This document shows positions 35,430-44,979 of a stretch of DNA of 64,000 nucleotides, piece by piece. The notes beneath the pieces are model-generated. The model saw only the letters and a program-made list of their open reading frames with translations, made no database searches and was not told where the DNA came from. The translations under genes were made by a program, and so were the position numbers. The DNA lies in NCBI RefSeq assembly GCF_015207705.1, contig NZ_JADEWI010000005.1:180468-244467 (forward strand). Direction: 5' to 3'. This DNA is from Nostoc sp. LEGE 06077 (GTDB lineage: Bacteria > Cyanobacteriota > Cyanobacteriia > Cyanobacteriales > Nostocaceae). Within the stretch, counting starts at the first letter, position 1; every line of letters starts with the position of its first letter.

Positions 35430-38132
35430 GTGGTAAAGGTAAACTATCTGATGCGATTCTGGAGATGGAATTGTACGGCAATATTGTGGTTGTTAGCTTG
35501 TCACCCAGCCGTTGCAGACATCATTCCAGATACAACCCTCCCTGTAAATACCACTGTCAGCAACTCTAGTAATATCAGAATCATTGAGGGCGGTACGCTG
35601 AGAGATACAAACCTATTTCACAGCTTTCAAGAATTTTCCTTTTCTGTCAATACCGCTGCAATGACAGGCGATACTGCCTTTTTCAACAATAACTCGGCAG
35701 TCAGAAACATCTTTGCACGGATAACAGGTGGCTCAATTTCTAATATAGATGGCATCATTAGAGCCAACGGCACGGCTAATCTATTTTTAATTAATCCTAG
35801 TGGAATTGTTTTTGGCCCCAATGCCAGCTTAAATGTTGGCGGTTCCTTTATTGCCAGTACTGCCAATAGTATTAAGTTTGCTGATGGTAAAGAATTTAGT
35901 GCGACAAACCATACTCCTGACCCATTATTAACAGTCAGCATTCCTATAGGTTTAAACTTTAGTTCTACTGTCGGTAGGATTGTTAATCAGTCCCAAGCCA
36001 GCCCGAATGGAGAAATGACTGATGCTGATCCTCCTAACCCTATTGGTTTAAAAGCTCCTATTGGTAAAACCTTGGCATTGATAGGAGGTGATGTAGCAAT
36101 AGAAGGAGGAAATCTGACAACGACAGCAGGCAGAATTGAACTAGGTAGCGTTGGTACAGGTTTAGTCAAATTAACAGAAATTGAGAAAGGTTACACCTTT
36201 AACTATTCAGGTGTACAAGATTTTCGAGATATTCAAGTTTCTCAATTTGCAATTATTTATGGTAGTGGTAATGATGGTAGCGACATTCATTTCCAAGGGA
36301 GAAATGTCAACTTGACCGATAGTTCTTTAGTATTTATTAATAGTTTTGAGCGAGGCAGACAAGATAATTTGTCAATCAATGCTAGAAATTTAAATATTGA
36401 TGGTGGTGCATTTCTGGCAACTTTTGCTTTCGGTGAAGGGAATGCTGGAAATATACAGGTGAAAGCTTCAGATTTTGTAGAATTGGCAGGTTCAACCCCA
36501 GACGGTTTTTTTCCTAGTAGTATAGTGTCTCAAGTTCTAGAGTCAGCTACAGGTAACGCTGGCAGCATCACAATTGAAGCTCAAAAACTACTCATTAGAG
36601 ATGGCGCAACTGTAGATTCTTCCACTTTTGGGTTGGGTCAAGCAGGAAATATCAGTATCAAAGCTGCAAATTCTGTGGAATTGCGTGGCAGAAATCTCAT
36701 TGATAGTCAGCAGCCTAGTGGAATTTTTGCTCAAGTTGCTCAAGAATCCATAGCACAATCAACTAATGCCGGAAACTTAAAGATTGAAACACAAAAGTTG
36801 ATTGTTACGGGTGGCGCACAGATAGCCACCTCTGTTCGCAATAATGGTAAAGGCGGTAATATCACGATTCAAGCTTCAGATACAATTCTTGTGAGTGGAA
36901 CGTCTTTGCAAGCTACTGCTTCGTTCTCCGATAGTAATCGGAGTGGAATTTTTATCGGTGCTGAGGCTGGTGCTACAGGCGATGTCGGCAACTTGAATAT
37001 TACAACTGGACTGCTGACTGTGGAAAATGGAGCTAGAATTTCTGCTGCTAATTTTGGTTCTAGTCAAGTAGGCGGTAATGCAACTTTCAATCTCAGACAG
37101 TTGGTAGTGCAGAATGGCGGAGAAATTCGCTCTGCTTCTTTTGGGGAAGGGGCGGGTGGAACCTTGAATATCAACGCTACTGATTCTATAGAGGTTGTGG
37201 GTGTTGGTAATATAGGTGGTGGGAGTGTCATCAGTAGTCTGTTTACCGAAGCTCAAGCTGCGGGGAAAGCTGGTAATTTAATTATTAATAGCGATCGCTT
37301 GTCGGTACGAGATGGCGCAGAATTATCAGTAAGTAGTGACGGCTCTGGACAAGCTGGCAATTTAGATATCAAGGCGCGGTTTGTCCAATTAGATAATCAA
37401 GCCAAGTTAATTGCTGAAACAGCCTCTGGTGATGGTGGTAATATCACACTCACATTAAATGAGGTACTCCTACTGCGCCGTAACAGTTTAATCTCCACCA
37501 CAGCAGGAACTCTACCTGCTGGTGGTAACGGCGGCATCATTAATATCAAAGCTCCATTTATTGTGGCTATCCCCTCAGAAGATAGCAACATCAAAGCTAA
37601 TGCTTTTACAGGTAATGGCGGTCAAGTTAATATCACAGCAAGAGGTATTTTTGGTATTCAACCCCAACTATTTGAAACTCCTGAAAGTGATATTACTGCC
37701 AGTTCGACTTTTGGTATAAATGGATTTATTAACATCAACAACCCCGATGTTGACCCAACTCAAGGTTTAACTACTTTACCTCAAACTTTAGTAGATGTTT
37801 CCCAACTAATCGCTCAAGGTTGTGGCACACAAGCAGAACAAGTAGCCAACCAATTCACCGTAGCTGGGCGTGGTGGCTTACCTCCGAGTCCCAATGACCA
37901 ACTCGATAGTGATGAAGTATGGTCAGATACACGCCGCACTGTAGCCGCAAAGCCACAATATCAATCAAAAATTCCTGCTGTGCAAGTATCCAAACCACTT
38001 AATAGTCTTTTTCTAGTTCCTGCATCTGGTTGGGTCTTTAACAACAAAGGCGAAGTTACACTCGTTGCTCAGGTAGCTAATTCTGTGCGTGAAAATTTAG
38101 GCGTTACCTCTACGGTTTGCCATAGTCGCTAA
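35430..38132 (+). CDS. Two-partner secretion (TPS) exoprotein, filamentous-hemagglutinin type
   Basis: The 900-residue protein has a signal peptide (about 8-29) and a TPS N-terminal domain (about 30-150) with the NLFLINPSGIVFGPNA motif and VGGSFIAST. The rest is a right-handed beta helix of many short repeats (patterns such as AGNISIKA, GGNITIQAS, AGNLIINSD). Proteins of this type are exported through a TpsB outer-membrane pore and act in adhesion or filament contact. No TpsB gene is in the window. GTG at 35430 and ATG at 35451 are both possible starts. Confidence 0.9.
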   Translation: MVKVNYLMRFWRWNCTAILWLLACHPAVADIIPDTTLPVNTTVSNSSNIRIIEGGTLRDTNLFHSFQEFSFSVNTAAMTGDTAFFNNNSAVRNIFARITGGSISNIDGIIRANGTANLFLINPSGIVFGPNASLNVGGSFIASTANSIKFADGKEFSATNHTPDPLLTVSIPIGLNFSSTVGRIVNQSQASPNGEMTDADPPNPIGLKAPIGKTLALIGGDVAIEGGNLTTTAGRIELGSVGTGLVKLTEIEKGYTFNYSGVQDFRDIQVSQFAIIYGSGNDGSDIHFQGRNVNLTDSSLVFINSFERGRQDNLSINARNLNIDGGAFLATFAFGEGNAGNIQVKASDFVELAGSTPDGFFPSSIVSQVLESATGNAGSITIEAQKLLIRDGATVDSSTFGLGQAGNISIKAANSVELRGRNLIDSQQPSGIFAQVAQESIAQSTNAGNLKIETQKLIVTGGAQIATSVRNNGKGGNITIQASDTILVSGTSLQATASFSDSNRSGIFIGAEAGATGDVGNLNITTGLLTVENGARISAANFGSSQVGGNATFNLRQLVVQNGGEIRSASFGEGAGGTLNINATDSIEVVGVGNIGGGSVISSLFTEAQAAGKAGNLIINSDRLSVRDGAELSVSSDGSGQAGNLDIKARFVQLDNQAKLIAETASGDGGNITLTLNEVLLLRRNSLISTTAGTLPAGGNGGIINIKAPFIVAIPSEDSNIKANAFTGNGGQVNITARGIFGIQPQLFETPESDITASSTFGINGFININNPDVDPTQGLTTLPQTLVDVSQLIAQGCGTQAEQVANQFTVAGRGGLPPSPNDQLDSDEVWSDTRRTVAAKPQYQSKIPAVQVSKPLNSLFLVPASGWVFNNKGEVTLVAQVANSVRENLGVTSTVCHSR

Positions 38133-38839
38133 ATAGTGATTAATTGATCAAAATCAATGAAGAAATTCAACTTGCATTAATGAGTGAAGAATCAAAAATT
38201 ATAAAAAAAATGATTTGGCAAACCTATTTGCATTATCTAATTACAATGTAGAAATCTTAATTTGATTTCTCAACTAGTGGTGACGGGAGGGCATAGGAAT
38301 ACATTTGCTTGGGAGGCGGTGAACTTGGTTATCAAAAGATTAAATCAAGTTAATGGTTAGTTATCATTTTTTACATTCACTGGTAACATCAAGTGATTTG
38401 ATGATAAATAGTCAACATAATTTCCTCTAGAATTTCAAGCGATCGCCCAAATAAATATTCAAGCGATCGCTCTTCATTCTTATCAAGCAACTTGTATAAG
38501 AATAGTTAACTTTCTGAAGTAATTTAACAGTAAATTGCAATTTTATATATAAAATTAATCTTAAATTTTCATAAATTTATCTATTTAGACATATATCTAA
38601 TAGGACTTACGCATTGACAAAAAATGTCTCAAACTTTGGACTAAAGAACAAACACAATATCTTCCAGGTAGTCTTTACTGAATATTTTGCACTACACATA
38701 AAAAAGCCCCCCGGTAGTTAGCCGAGGGATTCTGCAAGTCGGTAATTGTCGCACAAAGACATTCGCGGATATCACCATACCAACTTAGACTTGAGCAAAT
38801 CTGCCAAAATGCCAAATTGGTAATTAATTGTGTTAAAAG
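38133..38839. other. Long spacer with repeat fragments
   Basis: No gene recognised in about 700 bp. It holds two close HIP1 octamers (about 38,440-38,470), a lone GGACTTACGCA terminal motif near 38,603, and a GC-rich imperfect hairpin at about 38,706-38,732 (CCCCCCGG / CCGAGGG side). Confidence 0.4.
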
Positions 38840-39952
38840 TTAAAACTTTTGTTCCAGAGCATCAATTTGGTATAAAATCTGTAGGGATTTATCTGTTTGT
38901 CCCAATTTTCTATATTCGTCAGATATCTCCCGCCATAAAGAAACTTTTTCGTAGTCCTCTACATTCTCTTGAGTTAGTTCTAGGGCTTGTGCCAAAATTG
39001 GTAGAGCTTCAAGTTTTTGCCCGTTTTTTCGATATCGAGTCGCAATTTTGACTAATACTTCGGCTTTTTTTGGTTTAGTGGTAATTGTTTCGGCTATTTT
39101 AAAAGCTTGGGAAAACTTCTTGTTTTCCGCTAGATTAACGGCAATATCATATAATGCAGAATTACGATAATATTCATTAGATATGCTATTAACTATTTCT
39201 ATAGCTTGAGGAATTTTTTGATCTGCTAAAAGTTTGCTAGAGATTTCACTAAAAGTAGAATCGCGTGAAGTTTCTTCTTGGATTGTGCTGGCTATTTGTA
39301 GAGCTTCAGATACTTTCCCTGTTTCTGCTAATTTGATGGATATGCCTTTTAAAATAGAGCATTTTTGGGAATTATCACGACCCATTCTCGCTATTTCTAA
39401 GGATTCGGGGATTCGCCCTAACCCTGTTAACTGAATCGCTATATCACTCACCACCGAAGCCCGTTCATCGGTTTCTTCAACGTTGGCAACAACTTGTAAA
39501 GCGTCTTTGAGCTTACCAGACAAAGCCAGATTTCTGGCTAGATTACCGAAAATTTCAGCTTTATAGGAGGCATCAGTAATTTTTTGGACAAACTTCACAG
39601 CCTCGGAAATCTTGCCAGTCGCAGCCAAACTATCAGCTATGCTATTTAAAATATAGAATCTTTCTGAGTCATCGGGGATGTTTTGGGCAATTTTCAGCAC
39701 TTCGTCAAGTTTTCCATTGCCAGATAATTCCAGAGCTTGGTAAAGTAAAGCTGAATTCTTCTGTTCTGGGGAAGACTGAAGACGGGGTGATCTGGGGAAA
39801 TAAACCCGAAACGGACTTGATAAAGAATCTTCTTTTTGGCAAATACCAGATGAATTGATAGGTGCGGACAAAACAGGACGAGTTTGTACTAGGATAATGA
39901 AGCTAAGAAGCCCTATTAAATATTTTTGGTGATGCATAGCTATAAACGGCAA
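38840..39952 (-). CDS. Exported helical-repeat (TPR-like) protein
   Basis: The 370-residue protein has a signal peptide (about 1-29) and then about nine repeats of roughly 34 residues, such as LAATGKISEAVKFVQKITD and LAETGKVSEALQIASTIQE, with a consensus of G-K-x-x-E-A-L. These helix pairs resemble TPRs and probably bind a partner protein outside the cytoplasm. The partner is unknown. The start is an ATG at 39952. Confidence 0.82.
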   Translation of the reverse strand: MPFIAMHHQKYLIGLLSFIILVQTRPVLSAPINSSGICQKEDSLSSPFRVYFPRSPRLQSSPEQKNSALLYQALELSGNGKLDEVLKIAQNIPDDSERFYILNSIADSLAATGKISEAVKFVQKITDASYKAEIFGNLARNLALSGKLKDALQVVANVEETDERASVVSDIAIQLTGLGRIPESLEIARMGRDNSQKCSILKGISIKLAETGKVSEALQIASTIQEETSRDSTFSEISSKLLADQKIPQAIEIVNSISNEYYRNSALYDIAVNLAENKKFSQAFKIAETITTKPKKAEVLVKIATRYRKNGQKLEALPILAQALELTQENVEDYEKVSLWREISDEYRKLGQTDKSLQILYQIDALEQKF

Positions 39953-40041
39953 AATATCACAATCAATCTTGTGTTTAAGGTTTTATCTTGGCAGCGGATT
40001 TAAGATCAAGAAAAAGACATATTTTGTAGCAGCTTACGGGC

Positions 40042-43000
40042 ATGAAACGGATCGTCTTAATTGCTGGGTTTGAATCGTTCAACGCTGACTTATACAGAAA
40101 AGCGGCAACTGTAGCTGAATCTCGCTGTCCTGATTTAGACATTCGCGTGTTTAGCGATCGCGATATTATCAGTAAGCGTGCGGAAGTAGAAACAGCACTA
40201 GATGGCGCTGAGGTATTTTTTGGCAGCTTATTATTTGATTATGACCAAGTTGTGTGGTTGCGCGATCGCCTTACTCAAGTTCCCATCCGGCTTGTCTTTG
40301 AGTCAGCTTTGGAATTGATGAGTTTAACCAAACTGGGAGACTTTGCCATTGGTGACAAGCCCAAAGGAATGCCCAAACCAGTTAAATTTATCCTTGACAA
40401 ATTCAGCAACGGACGGGAAGAAGACAAACTCGCAGGTTACATCAGCTTCTTAAAAATCGGCCCTAAACTCTTAAAATTCGTCCCAGTACAGAAAGTTCAA
40501 GACTTACGCAACTGGTTAATTATCTATGGTTACTGGAATGCAGGCGGCCCCGAAAACGTTGCATCATTATTCTGGACACTAGCAGAAAAATACCTCGGCT
40601 TAAAAATTGGCGACATTCCCCCACCAGTAGAAACCCCCAATATGGGATTACTGCATCCCGACTATCAAGGCTTTTTTGAATCGCCAAAAGCATACTTAGA
40701 GTGGTATCAAAACAGAGGCAGGAGGCAGGAGGCAGTAGGCAGTAGGACTGCTTCTCCAGTTGTTGGAATACTGCTTTACCGTAAACACGTCATCACCAAA
40801 CAACCATACATTCCCCAACTAATTCGCCGCTTTGAAGAAGCTGGTTTAATTCCCTTACCCATCTTCATCAACGGCGTAGAAGGCCATGTAGCTGTACGCG
40901 ATTGGATGACGACTGACTACGAACAGCAACAACGGCAACTTAATAATATTGAAACTCCCTCACTTTCCCAAGATGCAGTTAAAGTTGATGCCATAGTTTC
41001 CACCATTGGCTTTCCTTTAGTGGGTGGCCCGGCTGGTTCAATGGAAGCAGGACGGCAAGTAGAAGTAGCAAAGCGCATCCTAACTGCTAAAAATGTGCCT
41101 TACATTGTCGCCGCACCATTATTAATTCAAGATATACATTCTTGGACACGCCAAGGTGTCGGCGGCTTACAAAGTGTAGTTTTATATGCTTTACCAGAAC
41201 TCGATGGGGCAATTGATACCGTTCCCCTTGGTGGCTTGGTAGGCGAAAATATTTATCTCGTTCCTGAACGGGTACAGCGATTAATTGGTAGAGTCAAAAG
41301 CTGGGTTGCTTTACGACAAACACCAGCATCAGAACGTAAAATTGCCATTATTTTATATGGTTTCCCTCCTGGGTATGGTGCAGCCGGCACAGCTGCATTA
41401 TTGAATGTGCCTCGTAGTCTGCTCAAATTTCTGCACGCACTCAAAGACCAAGGTTATAACGTTGGCGACATCCCAGAAGATGGGGAAGAATTAATTCGCC
41501 AAGTGAAAGAAGCCGACGAGAGAATAGAAACAAATTCCTCCCCACTTCCCAATACTGTAAATGCCCAAAAATTAGAAAAATGGTTAGGATATCTCCGCAC
41601 ATCTCGCGTTGAAAAACAATGGAAATCTTTAACAGGTAGCGGGATTAAAACCTATGGTGATGAACTGCATATTGGTGGTGTGCAGTTAGGGAATGTCTGG
41701 ATAGGTTTACAACCACCGTTGGGCATTCAAGGCGACCCGATGCGGTTAATGTTTGAACGAGATTTAACTCCCCATCCCCAATACGCCGCTTTTTATAAAT
41801 GGTTGCAAAATGAATTACAAGCTGATGCTGTGGTTCACTTTGGGATGCACGGCACAGTAGAATGGTTGCCGGGTTCGCCTTTAGGAAATACAGGTTATTC
41901 TTGGTCGGATATTTTGTTAGGTGATTTACCCAATCTATATATATATGCGGCGAATAATCCTTCGGAGTCAATGTTGGCGAAGCGTCGCGGTTATGGCGTG
42001 TTAATTTCACACAATGTACCGCCTTATGGTCGTGCAGGTTTGTATAAGGAATTGGTGGCTTTGCGTGATTTAATTGCAGAGTATCGAGAAGATCCGAAAA
42101 AGAATTATGTGCTGAAGGAAGGGATTTGTAAAAAGATTGTTGATACGGGTTTAGATGTTGATTGTCCGTTTGAGGATGCGAAAAAATTAGGCATTCCTTT
42201 TACGCCAGAAAATATCAGAATGTTTAGTGGTCATGCTTTTGATGATTATCTGGTGAAGTTGTACGAATATTTGCAGGTTTTGGAGAATCGGCTGTTTTCT
42301 TCTGGGTTGCATACGTTGGGTGAAGCACCAAATGAGGAGGAGATGGCGGCGTATTTGGAGGCTTATTTTGGTAGCGAATCACAAAAACAGGGAGAGAAGG
42401 AAATTAGAGATTTATTAATGCAAACCACAGATGAATTAACAAATCTATTACGTGGGTTGAATGGGGAGTATATTCCGCCTGCGCCTGGTGGTGATTTGTT
42501 GCGAGATGGTGCTGGGGTTTTGCCGACGGGAAGGAATATTCATGCGTTAGATCCTTATAGAATGCCTTCACCTGCGGCGTATGAAAGGGGTAGAGAAATT
42601 GCACAGAAAATTATCGCCCAGCATTTACAAGAACATGGAAAATATCCTGAGACGGTAGCGGTTTTGTTGTGGGGTTTAGATGCGATTAAAACTAAGGGTG
42701 AATCTTTGGGAATTCTGCTGGAATTAGTTGGTGCTGCACCAGTGAAGGAAGGGACTGGTCGAATTGTCCGTTATGAATTAAAACCCTTGGCTGAGGTAGG
42801 ACATCCGCGCATTGATGTGTTGGGTAATTTGTCGGGAATTTTCCGAGATAGTTTTGTGAATCTCATCGAATTATTAGATGATTTGTTTTTACGGGCGGCT
42901 GAGGCGGATGAGTCGGAAGACGAGAATTTTATTAAGAAACACGCTTTGGCTTTAAAGGCGCAAGGTGTAGAAAATGCTTCAGCGAGGTTATTTTCTAATC

Positions 43001-43701
43001 CTGCGGGTGATTTTGGTTCTTTGGTAAATGATAGGGTTGTCGATGGTAATTGGGAATCTGGGGAAGAGTTAGGTAATACTTGGCAAAGTCGCAATGTGTT
43101 TAGCTATGGGAGACAGGATAAAGGCCAAGCTAGACCAGAGGTATTGAATCAGTTGTTGAAAACTAGCGATCGCATTGTTCAAGAAATTGATTCGGTAGAA
43201 TATGGTTTAACCGATATTCAAGAATATTACGCCAACACTGGCGGTTTGAAAAAAGCAGCGGAAAAACAAAGCGGTAAAAAGGTAACTACCAGCTTTGTCG
43301 AAAGCTTCTCGAAAGACACCACCCCCCGGAATTTAGAAGATTTGCTGCGGATGGAATATCGCACAAAATTGCTAAATCCTAAATGGGCGCAAGCAATGGC
43401 AAATCAAGGTTCTGGCGGTGCATTTGAAATTTCTCAACGCATGACAGCCTTAATTGGTTGGGGTGGTACTGCCGATTTTAAAGATGATTGGGTCTATGAC
43501 CAAGCCGCTAATACCTATGCTTTAGACCCAGAAATGGCAGAGAAATTACGCCAAGCCAACCCCGAAGCTTTCCGCAATATTGTTAGCAGAATGTTAGAAG
43601 CATCTGGGCGTGGTTTTTGGGAAGCTGATCAAGATAAGTTAGATAAATTGCGTCAGTTATATGAATTAACTGACGAACAATTAGAAGGTGTGACAGTTTA
43701 G
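40042..43701 (+). CDS. chlH: Magnesium-chelatase subunit H (ChlH/BchH) paralogue
   Basis: The 1219-residue protein has an N-terminal DUF3479-type region (about 1-165) and the large CobN/Mg-chelatase domain (about 170-1200), with motifs such as HFGMHGTVEWLPG, NPSESMLAKRRGYG and GRNIHALDPYRMP. Subunit H binds protoporphyrin IX and, with ChlI and ChlD, inserts Mg. It is about 110 residues shorter than the main cyanobacterial ChlH and differs from it at the N-terminus, so it is probably a second copy. Residues about 226-236 (GRRQEAVGSRT) come from a heptanucleotide repeat inside the gene. Cobalt chelatase CobN is the other possibility. Confidence 0.85.
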   Translation: MKRIVLIAGFESFNADLYRKAATVAESRCPDLDIRVFSDRDIISKRAEVETALDGAEVFFGSLLFDYDQVVWLRDRLTQVPIRLVFESALELMSLTKLGDFAIGDKPKGMPKPVKFILDKFSNGREEDKLAGYISFLKIGPKLLKFVPVQKVQDLRNWLIIYGYWNAGGPENVASLFWTLAEKYLGLKIGDIPPPVETPNMGLLHPDYQGFFESPKAYLEWYQNRGRRQEAVGSRTASPVVGILLYRKHVITKQPYIPQLIRRFEEAGLIPLPIFINGVEGHVAVRDWMTTDYEQQQRQLNNIETPSLSQDAVKVDAIVSTIGFPLVGGPAGSMEAGRQVEVAKRILTAKNVPYIVAAPLLIQDIHSWTRQGVGGLQSVVLYALPELDGAIDTVPLGGLVGENIYLVPERVQRLIGRVKSWVALRQTPASERKIAIILYGFPPGYGAAGTAALLNVPRSLLKFLHALKDQGYNVGDIPEDGEELIRQVKEADERIETNSSPLPNTVNAQKLEKWLGYLRTSRVEKQWKSLTGSGIKTYGDELHIGGVQLGNVWIGLQPPLGIQGDPMRLMFERDLTPHPQYAAFYKWLQNELQADAVVHFGMHGTVEWLPGSPLGNTGYSWSDILLGDLPNLYIYAANNPSESMLAKRRGYGVLISHNVPPYGRAGLYKELVALRDLIAEYREDPKKNYVLKEGICKKIVDTGLDVDCPFEDAKKLGIPFTPENIRMFSGHAFDDYLVKLYEYLQVLENRLFSSGLHTLGEAPNEEEMAAYLEAYFGSESQKQGEKEIRDLLMQTTDELTNLLRGLNGEYIPPAPGGDLLRDGAGVLPTGRNIHALDPYRMPSPAAYERGREIAQKIIAQHLQEHGKYPETVAVLLWGLDAIKTKGESLGILLELVGAAPVKEGTGRIVRYELKPLAEVGHPRIDVLGNLSGIFRDSFVNLIELLDDLFLRAAEADESEDENFIKKHALALKAQGVENASARLFSNPAGDFGSLVNDRVVDGNWESGEELGNTWQSRNVFSYGRQDKGQARPEVLNQLLKTSDRIVQEIDSVEYGLTDIQEYYANTGGLKKAAEKQSGKKVTTSFVESFSKDTTPRNLEDLLRMEYRTKLLNPKWAQAMANQGSGGAFEISQRMTALIGWGGTADFKDDWVYDQAANTYALDPEMAEKLRQANPEAFRNIVSRMLEASGRGFWEADQDKLDKLRQLYELTDEQLEGVTV
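40717..40744. repeat. Heptanucleotide STRR inside the chlH-like gene
   Basis: Two copies of GGCAGGA and two of GGCAGTA stand head to tail within the coding frame. Such arrays normally lie between genes. Confidence 0.85.
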
Positions 43702-43717
43702 AAAATAGGGGTAAATA

Positions 43718-43924
43718 ATGAAATTTCTGATTACTATTTGGCAAGACGAAGATGGAATATTTATTGCTGAATGTCCATCAATTCCTGGCTGTATAAGTCA
43801 AGGCAATACTGAACAAGAAGCTGAAAAAAATATCCAAGAAGCAATCAAGGAGTGTTTAGAGGTAAGGGCTGAAAAAGGAATGCCTTTGACAGTAACAACT
43901 CGTGAAGTGGAAGTTTATATTTAA
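43718..43924 (+). CDS. hicB: HicB-type antitoxin
   Basis: The 68-residue protein is a short HicB with the partial RNase H-like fold: EDGIFIAECPSIPGCISQGNTEQEA is the family signature. It neutralises HicA by binding. It begins 17 bp after the chlH-like gene and its stop codon directly abuts the hicA ATG, so translation is probably coupled. A DNA-binding C-terminal domain as in longer HicB proteins is absent. Confidence 0.9.
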   Translation: MKFLITIWQDEDGIFIAECPSIPGCISQGNTEQEAEKNIQEAIKECLEVRAEKGMPLTVTTREVEVYI

Positions 43925-44152
43925 ATGGCTGCTGTACCAATATTAAAGCCTTCGGAGGTTATTAAAACATTTGAGAAACTTGGGTGGGAAGTTGCTCGTC
44001 AGCGTGGTAGTCACATTATCCTGACAAAAGAAGGACAACCAGCTACACTTTCAGTACCAAATCATGACGAAGTAGCTCGTGGTACTTTACGAAGTTTAAT
44101 TTCCAAGGCAGGAATAACAGTAGATGAATTTTTAGAAGCCTTGGAAAGTTGA
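43925..44152 (+). CDS. hicA: HicA-type mRNA interferase toxin
   Basis: The 75-residue protein has the double-stranded-RNA-binding-like fold of HicA with the catalytic His in RQRGSHIILTK near residue 31, and the HDEVARGTLRSLISKAGI segment. HicA toxins cut mRNA when not bound by HicB. The order hicB-hicA is reversed from the classic E. coli order but is common in cyanobacteria. Confidence 0.92.
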   Translation: MAAVPILKPSEVIKTFEKLGWEVARQRGSHIILTKEGQPATLSVPNHDEVARGTLRSLISKAGITVDEFLEALES

Positions 44153-44225
44153 ATTTGCATTTTTGACATTAACCTATCCACTCAAAACATGACTGGATAG
44201 GTTATCGTGTTGCTAAATCTTTAAA

Positions 44226-44471
44226 CTAGAAATTTTGTGCAATACACCACTCTTCTAGTTCTATATTAGTCATTGCGTTAACGTGTCGAGGAGTGGAAAT
44301 TCCTTTCTTTATCGCTATTTCTACTGCTCTACGCTTTAGCTGAGGATCTGGTTGTGCATCCACTTGATCTAATTCGTCTAGCTTTAATAGTAGCTCTAGT
44401 ATTTTTGCATTCTCTCTTGGATTTTCAGATAGCTGGTCTGCTAATTCAAGTCGAGAAATTTTTTCTTTCAT
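44226..44471 (-). CDS. Hypothetical small protein
   Basis: An 81-residue, mostly helical, charged protein (KISRLELADQLSENPREN, ILELLLKLDELDQVD, ending NIELEEWCIAQNF). No known family is recognised. It is convergent with hicA; no relation is evident. Confidence 0.5.
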   Translation of the reverse strand: MKEKISRLELADQLSENPRENAKILELLLKLDELDQVDAQPDPQLKRRAVEIAIKKGISTPRHVNAMTNIELEEWCIAQNF

Positions 44472-44979
44472 TGATTTTCTCTCTTTCTAAAAACGTTACA
44501 TGGTGAATCATATTTAGCTTTAAAGGGCTGGTACTCCCTATGACATAAAGCTAAGTAATATTGACTATACAAGTAGGTTATAAAGTCGTCAAATGCAAAA
44601 TAAGGCAATATAACAGCAAAAAATTTGAAAATTGCTGCAAAATTGCCTTTATAGTTAATATTTCACCTTGTAACGCTCTAGAATGTATTGCTAACACATA
44701 TAGCTTTTTAAGTACCAGTTAAAAAGCCAAGCATTGAGATTTAGAGCAAGAGACCTAGACTATACTTTTATGCTGAAGCTGTAAATACAGCAATACAGTT
44801 TCAATCCCTAATAGGGATTATATAGTATATTTCTATTATGCGATAATAGAAATACTTACTGGTGAGTAAATAGTCTAGTTTCAATCCCCATTAGGGATTG
44901 AGCAATAAAATATACGATGACTATTTTTAAGGTGTACGTTCTCGCTTACTGTTTATTCATCCGCAATATCCAATAATCC
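44472..44979. other. AT-rich spacer with CRISPR-like repeats
   Basis: No gene recognised. The right half contains the repeat pair described separately. Confidence 0.4.
44798..44899. CRISPR. CRISPR-repeat-like remnant, two partial copies
   Basis: Two copies start GTTTCAATCCC at 44798 and 44878, each with a short palindrome (AATCCCTAATAGGGATT; AATCCCCATTAGGGATT), 80 bp apart. This is like the 5' half of cyanobacterial CRISPR repeats; the 3' half is not conserved between the copies. The DNA between them contains a perfect 12-bp inverted repeat (44828-44854, loop GCG). No cas genes are in the window. It may be a dead array end or an unrelated repeat. Confidence 0.3.

Noticed and set aside
35627..37594. 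Several minus-strand frames inside the TPS exoprotein gene
   Set aside because: They mirror the repetitive coding strand and have no features of their own.
42404..43094. Minus-strand frames in the chlH paralogue
   Set aside because: They are shadows of a long gene with strong family motifs.
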